Positions 57,390 to 64,000 of a stretch of 64,000 bases of DNA are shown here, one piece after another. Source of the stretch: Bimuria novae-zelandiae CBS 107.79. Its lineage: Eukaryota > Ascomycota > Dothideomycetes > Pleosporales > Didymosphaeriaceae. The notes under the pieces were generated by a model. The model had not been told where the DNA came from. It did no database searches and saw nothing but the letters and a program-made list of their open reading frames with translations. How positions within the stretch are numbered: position 1 is the stretch's first letter; each line of letters opens with the position of its first letter. Location of the stretch: the NCBI GenBank assembly GCA_010015655.1, contig ML976755.1, positions 177,171-241,170 of the forward strand, read 5' to 3'. A program made the translations under genes and the position numbers.

Positions 57390-60300
57390 CGTTAACTCCT
57401 GGTAGTGTTAGTCTATATACCCAGAGGAAATCTAAGGGTGCTACGAGAATTATGCGACACCCTACGTAAGTTTATTTATAACGCTAAACGGAATACTAGT
57501 ATAGTAGTAGATGTACTACTAGCTAGGGACTTTAACCAACACGACCAGCTTTAGGGAGGAGAAGACGTAACAGTGGAGAGATAAGGCAAAGTAGACCTAA
57601 TTATTAACCTAATAAACGAATTCGCACTTAGCAGCCTGCTCCGACGAGGCACGAAGATATAGCATGGCGGGGACTACGAGATAACTATTAACTTAGTTCT
57701 AGCATTAAAGGATCTAGCCGATATAGCGCTTAAATGCGCGATACACAAAACAGAATATAGCTTTAACTACTAAATAATCTAAACGTTCTTCGATACTTTA
57801 GTTCTAATACTATAGCAGTAGGAGCGGCTTCTGCTTAAAAACGCACCTTAGAAAAAAATAAATAATAAGATTACTAGAATACTTGGCTCTGCCCTGGTAA
57901 AGGGCATAGTATAGCAGAGGACAAATAGACTAATGGCAGTAGTCTTAGAGGCAGTCTACGCACTAATACCTAGGGCTAAACTATTACCTTACACGAAAAG
58001 ATAGTGGACTCAGGACCTAACGCAGCTACGCCGTATCTATATATACTAGAGGAACCGCGCCCGAGCCGAGAGGTAAGCAGGTGTAGCCAAGCCAAATCTA
58101 AAAGAAATAGTAAAAGGAGCGTTAAAATAGTACTATAATGCTATTTAGCAACAAAAGAAAAGGCACTAGAATAAGTTTCTAGTAGATAACGACAATATCT
58201 AGAAGGCGGCTAAATACCTAAAAGCTAGTAGCAAGGCGTTTAGGAAAATTCCATAGCTTTACAGAGCTAATAGAATAACCACGGCTAACCATAAGGAGCA
58301 AGTAGAGGAGTTATTAGCTATATTCTTTCCCCTACTTCTAAGTAATATAGAAGACGAAGGGCCTAAACTGCAAAGAGCTCCTATTAAGATACTAGACATT
58401 ATACTTAAGGAGGTGAAAAGGTAGCTACACGCCGCAAAGCCTTAGAAGGCACTAAGAGATAATAGCCTGCTAGCTATAGTCTAGAAGTAGACTTGGCTAG
58501 TAGTTAAATACCACGTCCTATTACTATTCTAAAAGTCGCTAGAGGAGGGAGTGCTACCTAGCCAATAGCGACACGCCAAGATCATCCCGCTTAAGAAGCC
58601 TAGTAAGGAAGACTACATAATCGCAAAGGCCTAGAGGCCAATCTTACTCCTAGCGACGCTTAAGAAGCTCCTAGAGTTGCTAGTTACGGAAAGGATTTCG
58701 CACGTAGTGGAGGTACACGGCCTCCTTCCTACTAACTACTTTAGAGCTTATAAATAATAATTAGCTAAACAAGCACTAGTTCTCCTGCAAGAGTAGATTT
58801 ATACCGCGTAGCAGGGTTAACGGATCGTTAGCCTAATTAGTTTTAACGTTAAAGGGGCGTATAATAGAGTCTATAAAGAGAGACTGTTGCAGAGAATAAA
58901 AGCACGAGGCATACTAGAGAAGCTACTATAGTAGATAGAGGCGTTTTGCTTAGCACGCACTGCCACGATACAAGTTAATGGGTAGACCTCTAAGGTTCGA
59001 GACTTACTATAGGCTAGTCTGCCATAAGGGTCTCCTCTTTTGCCAATCCTATTTCTCTTCTTTAATACCGACCTGGTACAACGACGCATTAATAGCCACG
59101 GAGGAGTAATAGCTTTTGTTAATAACTTTATAGTATAGGTTTCGGGGCCCACGGCATAAAGCAACCAAGAAGGTATTAAAGCTATTATTAACAATGCCCT
59201 AGACTAGGAGAAAAGAAGTGGAGCGACGTTTAAAGCGGAAAAAACGGCAATTATCTATTTTACTCGTAAATTATACAAGAGTGCTACCGAACCATTTACC
59301 ATTAAAGGATAAACTTTACTACTAAAGGATTACGTTAAAATACTTAGAGTTCTTATAGACGCTAAATTAAAGTATTAGAAGCACATCGCGAGAGCAGCCG
59401 CTAAGGGCCTAGAAGTAGTAATAAAGCTTAAATAGCTTAGAGGCCTTTCCCTTACTACGGCACGATAACTCTTTATAGTAATAATTACCCTAATAGTAGA
59501 CTATACCTCTAATGTCTAGATGCACGCCTTTAAAGACAAACTCGTAAGACCTATTAATAGGGTCTAAAAAATTAGAGCGCAAGCGATTATAGGGACGTTT
59601 ACTATAGTAGTAATAAGTATAGTAAAAGCTAAAGTACACATCTCCAGCGCGCAGGAACGGTTCTAGAAACGGGCGACTAAGCTATAGATAGATATTTATA
59701 CGCTACCTAAGAGTCACCCCCTTTAAAGGAACATATCCTAGATGCGAAAATTTAGAAGATAACACCACTCGCCACTCTACTAAGTAGCGGAAGCGCTTAA
59801 GGGCATTATAATAAAAGAACTAAAAACTATTAATCCGTGCCTACTAGCGCCATAGAAGAAAAGAGCATAAACAATTATTAAGGACGCAGCACTAAGCCTT
59901 AACTTAGACTAGGTAGTACGCATTGCCGTAAGCAGCTCGTTATAGAATAGTATAATAAGAATAGGCAGAGTAATTAAAATCTATAATAATAAAACTCTCG
60001 TCCTCTCCACTACACTAGGCAAGAGGGAAGAGCAGAACCCGTACGTAAGGGAGTTAGTAGCAATAATAAAAACTATAGATATACTACTAAAGCTTAGGTC
60101 CTATAATATTACACTAGTAATAAGAAACAAAGCTACCGTACTCACACTAAGAAGACCACACTAATAATTAGGACAGAGATATATTAGCAGCATCTATAGA
60201 TTAATTATAGCATTAGAAAGAGAGGGGAATACGATATCGTTCCTATAGCTCCTAATAAGTGAAGAATACGAACTTGCAACACTCGCCAAAAGGAAGGTAA

Positions 60301-60480
60301 AGAAAGCCACAACACTAGGCGCTATTCTATAGGCACCACTCCCTAAAATGCGATTAATAACACTTAACATCGCAAGAAAACTTAGCACTACCAAAAGGCT
60401 ACTAGAAAGGGTTAGGAAATACTCTAAAATAATTAATATAGCACTACCAGGAAAGCATACGCGGCAACTCTACGACTAAC
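57390..60480 (+). pseudogene. LINE B copy 1 ORF2 (endonuclease, reverse transcriptase, RNase H-like)
   Basis: The endonuclease has DFNQHDQL with the catalytic DFN/H intact, but Trp codons after it are TAG. The reverse transcriptase's substrate loop and 'GVIAFVNNFIV' block are recognisable, with the catalytic YADD lost (VNN). The C-terminal part contains 'GRVIKIYNNKTLVLSTTLGK' and 'ELVAIIKTIDILLKL', resembling the RNase H fold of such LINEs. Nearly all stops are TAG or TAA, as expected from CAG, TGG and CAA codons hit by RIP. Confidence 0.78.
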
Positions 60481-61169
60481 TACTATAGAAAGAAGCTAGC
60501 GTACTTGCCTAACTTAGAATAGGCATGGTAAGGTTAAACGTATATTTATACTAAATTAGAGTCTTTATAACAAATTAGTGCGAGTGCAGACAAGCGCGAG
60601 AGATAGTAGAATACTTTCTCTTCTAATACAGAAGATAGATAACGCAGAGGACGGAGATATTATAATATACACAAATAAATAAAAGCAATATGTCTTTCTA
60701 CCTAGGTAGAAAGGCCCCTACGGATGACAAGAAATAGGCTCCAAATATAGACGCGGTCTGAGTAATAATATAGTTTGCAATTGCTATAGGTCGCCTTAAC
60801 GTAAACTAATAGTAGACAAACGAAAATTCCTAACCACCTCACACAATTGACCCACCCCACACATTACCTCGTGGCATAGAAGCAGGCGCCGCTTCACCCG
60901 CTAAAGATAGAACGTTAAACACTTAGAGAATGCACTCTAAGCTAGTCTGCAATTAACACTACTAACCCACGAGAAATTAGAGAGAAAGGGCAAGTAGAGA
61001 AGGACAAAAGCGTAAAGGGATTAAATATAGGCTAAATAAGATTAGAACCTGCTAGAGGAAGTAGAACAATGTAGATATAAGGGCTAAATAAGGCTAAGAT
61101 TACTAGAGGAAGTGAAATAGTAAATTAGCGTTAGTAGCCCTTTTGGCTTAGCCGCCGGGCGTTAATAAA

Positions 61170-61189
61170 GTGTGTGTGTGTGTATGTGT
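61170..61189. repeat. GT-rich simple repeat, 3' tail of LINE B copy 1
   Basis: (GT)7 followed by ATGTGTA marks the end of copy 1. Copy 2 starts about 10 bp further on. Confidence 0.8.
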
Positions 61190-61197
61190 ACTATAAG

Positions 61198-64000
61198 TTA
61201 CACGAAAAGATGGTGGACCCAGGACCTAACGTAGCTACGCTGTATCTATACATACTAGAGGAACCGCGCCTGAGCTGAGAGGCGAGCAGATATAGCCAAG
61301 CCAGATTTAAAAGAAATAGTAAAAGGAGCGTTAAAATAGTACCACGATGCCATCTAGCAACAAAAGAAAAGGCACTAGAATAAGTTTCGAATAGATAATA
61401 ATAATATCTAGAAGGTAGCTAAATACCTAAAAGCTAGCAGCAAGGCGTTTAGGAAAATCCTATAGCTTAATAGAACTAATAGGATAACCATGGCTAATTA
61501 TAAGAAGTAAGTAGAGGAGCTATTAGCTATATTCTTTCCCTTACTTCTAAGTAATATAGAAGATAAAGGGCCTAAACCGCAAAAAGCTCCTGTTAAGATG
61601 CTAGATATTATACTTAAAGTAGTAGAAAGGTAGCTACACGCTATAAAGCCTTAAAAGGCACTAAAAAATAATAGCCTACTAGCTATAGTCTAAAAGTAAA
61701 CTTAGCTAGTAGTTAAATACTACGTTTTATCGCTATTCTAAAAGCCGCTAGAGGAGGGAGTACTACCTAGCTAATAATAATAGGCTAAGATTATCCTGCT
61801 TAAAAAATCTAGTAAAGAAGACTATATAATTATAAAAGTTTAGAGGCTAATCTTACTTTTAGTAACGCTTAAGAAGCTCCTAAAGTTAGTAGTTATAAAA
61901 AGGATTTTGCATATAGTAGACGTATATAGCCTCCTCCTTACTAACTACTTTAGTGCTTATAAATAATAATTAGCTAAATAAGCACTAGTACTCTTATAAT
62001 AGCAAATTTATACTATATAGTAAGGTTAATAGATTATTAGCTTAATTAGTTTTAACTTTAAAGGGACGTATAATAGAGTTTATAAAGAGAGACTACTATA
62101 AAGAATAAAAGCACGAGGCATACTAAAGAAACTACTATAGTAAATAAAGGTATTTTACTTAGCACGCACTACTACAATACAAGTTAATAAATAGACTTCT
62201 AAAATTTAAAACTTACTATAGGCTAGACTATTATAAGGGTTTCCTTTTTTACTAATTTTATTTCTCTTCTTTAATGTTAACCTAGTATAATAACGTATTA
62301 ATAGCCACGGAGGAGTAATAGCTTTTGTTAATACCTTTATAGTATAGGTTTTAGGGCCTATGGCATAAAATAACTAAAAAGGTATTAAAACTATTATTAA
62401 TAATATCCTAGATTAGGAGAAAAGAAGTAGAGCAACGTTTAAAGCTAAAAAAAAATAGTAATTATTTCTTTTACTTATAAATTATATAAAAGCGCTACTA
62501 AACTATTTACTATTAAAGGATAAACCGTACTACTAAAGGATTATATTAAGATACTTAGAGTTCTTATAAACGCTAAATTAAAGTATTAAAAGTATATTAT
62601 AAGAGTAGCTGCTAAGGACTTAGAAATAATAATAAAGCTTAAATAGCTTAAAGGCCTTTCCCTTACTAAAGCACGATAACTCTTTATAGTAATAATTACC
62701 TTAATAATAGACTATACCTCTAATATCTAGATATACGCCTTTAAAGATAAACTTATAAAACTTATTAATAGGGTCTAAAGAATTAGAGCGTAAGTAATTA
62801 TAGAGATATTTACTATAGTAGTAATAAGTGTAATAGAAGCTAAGGTACATATCTTTAGCACGTAGAAATAGTTCTAGAAATAGGTAACTAGGCTATAGAT
62901 AGATATTTATACGCTACCTAAGAGTAACCCCCTTTAAAGAAATATATCCTAGATACGAAAATTTAGGAGATAACACTACTTGCTACTCTACTAAGTAGCA
63001 AAAGCGCTTAAAGGTATTATAATAGAAAAACTAAAAACTATTAATTTATGCCTACTAGCGCTATAGGTGAAAAGAGTATAAATAATTACTAAGGACGTAG
63101 CACTAAGCCTTAACTTAGGATATGCAGTATATATCGCCGTAAGTAGCTTATTATAGAATAGTATAGTAGAAATAGGCAGAGTAATTAAAATCTATAATAA
63201 TAAAACTCTTATTCTCTTTACTACACTAAGTAAATAGGAAGAGCAGAACCCGTGCGTAAAAGAGTTAGTAATAATAGTAAAAACTATAAATATACTACTA
63301 AAGCTTAAATTCTATAATATTATACTAGTAATAAGAAATAAAGCTATCGTACTTATACTAAGAAGACTACACTAATAATTAAAATAAAGATATATTAGTA
63401 GTATCTATAGATTAATTATAGTATTAAAAAAAGAAGGGAATATAATATCGTTCTTATAGCTCTTAATAAGTAAAGAATACGAACTTATAATACTTGCTAA
63501 AAGAAAGGTAAAGAAAGCTATAATACTAGACACTATACTATAGGCACCGCTCCCTAAGATATAATTAATAATACTTAATATTATAAGAAAACTTAGCACT
63601 GCTAAAAGACTACTAGAAACGATTAAAAAATATTTTAAAATAATTAATATAGCACTACTAGAAAGGCATACGTAGTAACTTTATAATTAATTACTATAAA
63701 AAGAAGCTAGCGTATTTACTTAACTTAGAATAAGTATAATAAAGTTAAATGTATATATACACTAAATTAGAGCCTTTATAATAGATTAGTGCGAGTGTAG
63801 ATAAGCGTAATAGATAGTAAAATACTTTCTCTTTTAATATAGAAGATAGATAACGCAGAGGATAGAGATGTTATAATATATATAAATAAATAGAAGCAAT
63901 ATGTATTTCTACCTAGGTGGAAAGGCCCCTACGGATAACGAGAAATAGACTCTAAATATAGACGCAGTCTGAGTAATAATATAGTTTATAATTACTATAG
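61198..64000 (+). mobile_element. LINE B copy 2, 5'-truncated, running off the right edge
   Basis: From TTACACGAAAAGATGGTGGA at 61198 the sequence follows copy 1 from 57989 onward at a constant offset of about 3.21 kb to the end of the window, with hardly any gaps. It therefore lacks ORF1, the endonuclease and the start of the reverse transcriptase, the usual result of incomplete reverse transcription. Compared with copy 1 it is much richer in A and T at the differing sites. No open frame longer than about 64 codons remains. Confidence 0.92.

Larger units (their letters stand above)
55800..61190 (+). mobile_element. LINE B copy 1, non-LTR retrotransposon, nearly full length
   Basis: ORF1 remains begin near the ATG at 55911, with CCHC-like knuckles at 56890-57050 (CYNY, KCARCAKEAYYYKNYSK, CILCGGLHKLFS). 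ORF2 has an APE endonuclease (57390-57760: LVYIPRGNLRVLRELCD; LLARDFNQHDQL; KCAIHKTEYSFNY). Reverse transcriptase lies at about 58550-59320 ('SLISFNVKGAYNRVYKERLL', then 'GSPLLPILFLFFNTDLVQRR'; the YADD position reads VNN). An RNase H-like region lies at about 59900-60450. It ends in a GT simple repeat. This is a Tad1/I-like architecture distinct from LINE A. Stops throughout. Confidence 0.85.

Noticed and set aside
1..64000. Giant Starship-type mobile element
   Set aside because: An NLR gene and transposon-rich DNA raised the thought, but no tyrosine recombinase (DUF3435) captain or other diagnostic gene is visible and the boundaries would lie outside the window.
1..64000. CRISPR arrays, rRNA and tRNA genes
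   Set aside because: No regularly spaced repeats with unique spacers and no convincing tRNA or rRNA sequence was seen by eye; the tandem repeats found are coding or microsatellite.

Overview
This window reads as nuclear DNA of a filamentous ascomycete. The transposon families are fungal (Tad1-type LINEs, pogo/Fot1 elements, hAT elements with BED fingers, a fungal piggyBac-like element, fungal Copia elements). Introns are about 50 nt. AT-rich stretches packed with TAG/TAA codons sit against islands of normal composition, which is the mark of repeat-induced point mutation (RIP). A dothideomycete, perhaps of the Pleosporales, is an inference from style and not shown. About 80% of the window is decayed transposon.

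Layout. (1) 1-806: the 3' part of an open, four-exon gene on the minus strand, running off the left edge. (2) About 1.85-22.99 kb: a nest of transposons. A Copia element is interrupted by a hAT element (5507-8874) and by a LINE (9006-22442). The LINE is interrupted by a pogo element (12845-20274), which holds another Copia (13339-18836) carrying a small MITE-like insertion. (3) 23.1-29.1 kb: a gene island with short, mostly unrecognised genes. Four on the minus strand encode small membrane proteins with an N-terminal transmembrane segment; one soluble basic protein is on the plus strand. (4) 30.6-43.84 kb: a broken NLR-type (STAND) gene on the minus strand, with a fungal N-terminal helical domain, NACHT and WD40 repeats. 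A 10.5 kb hAT/pogo/Copia nest lies in the WD40 region and a second hAT element (43839-47053) sits where the start codon should be. (5) 47.4-55.5 kb: a piggyBac-like element split by a Copia. (6) About 55.8-64 kb: two copies of one LINE in tandem, the second truncated at its 5' end, more heavily RIP-mutated, and running off the right edge.

Target-site duplications and terminal repeats fix most boundaries to the base and give the order of insertion. None of the transposon proteins is intact. The part of greatest biological interest is the NLR pseudogene beside the small membrane-protein genes: three of its in-frame stops are CAG-to-TAG changes and one is TGA, and the later transposon insertion left an exact 8-bp duplication in the WD40 coding sequence. 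I found no CRISPR array, rRNA or tRNA, and no clear case of a wholly new system. Candidates are listed as findings with their limits.
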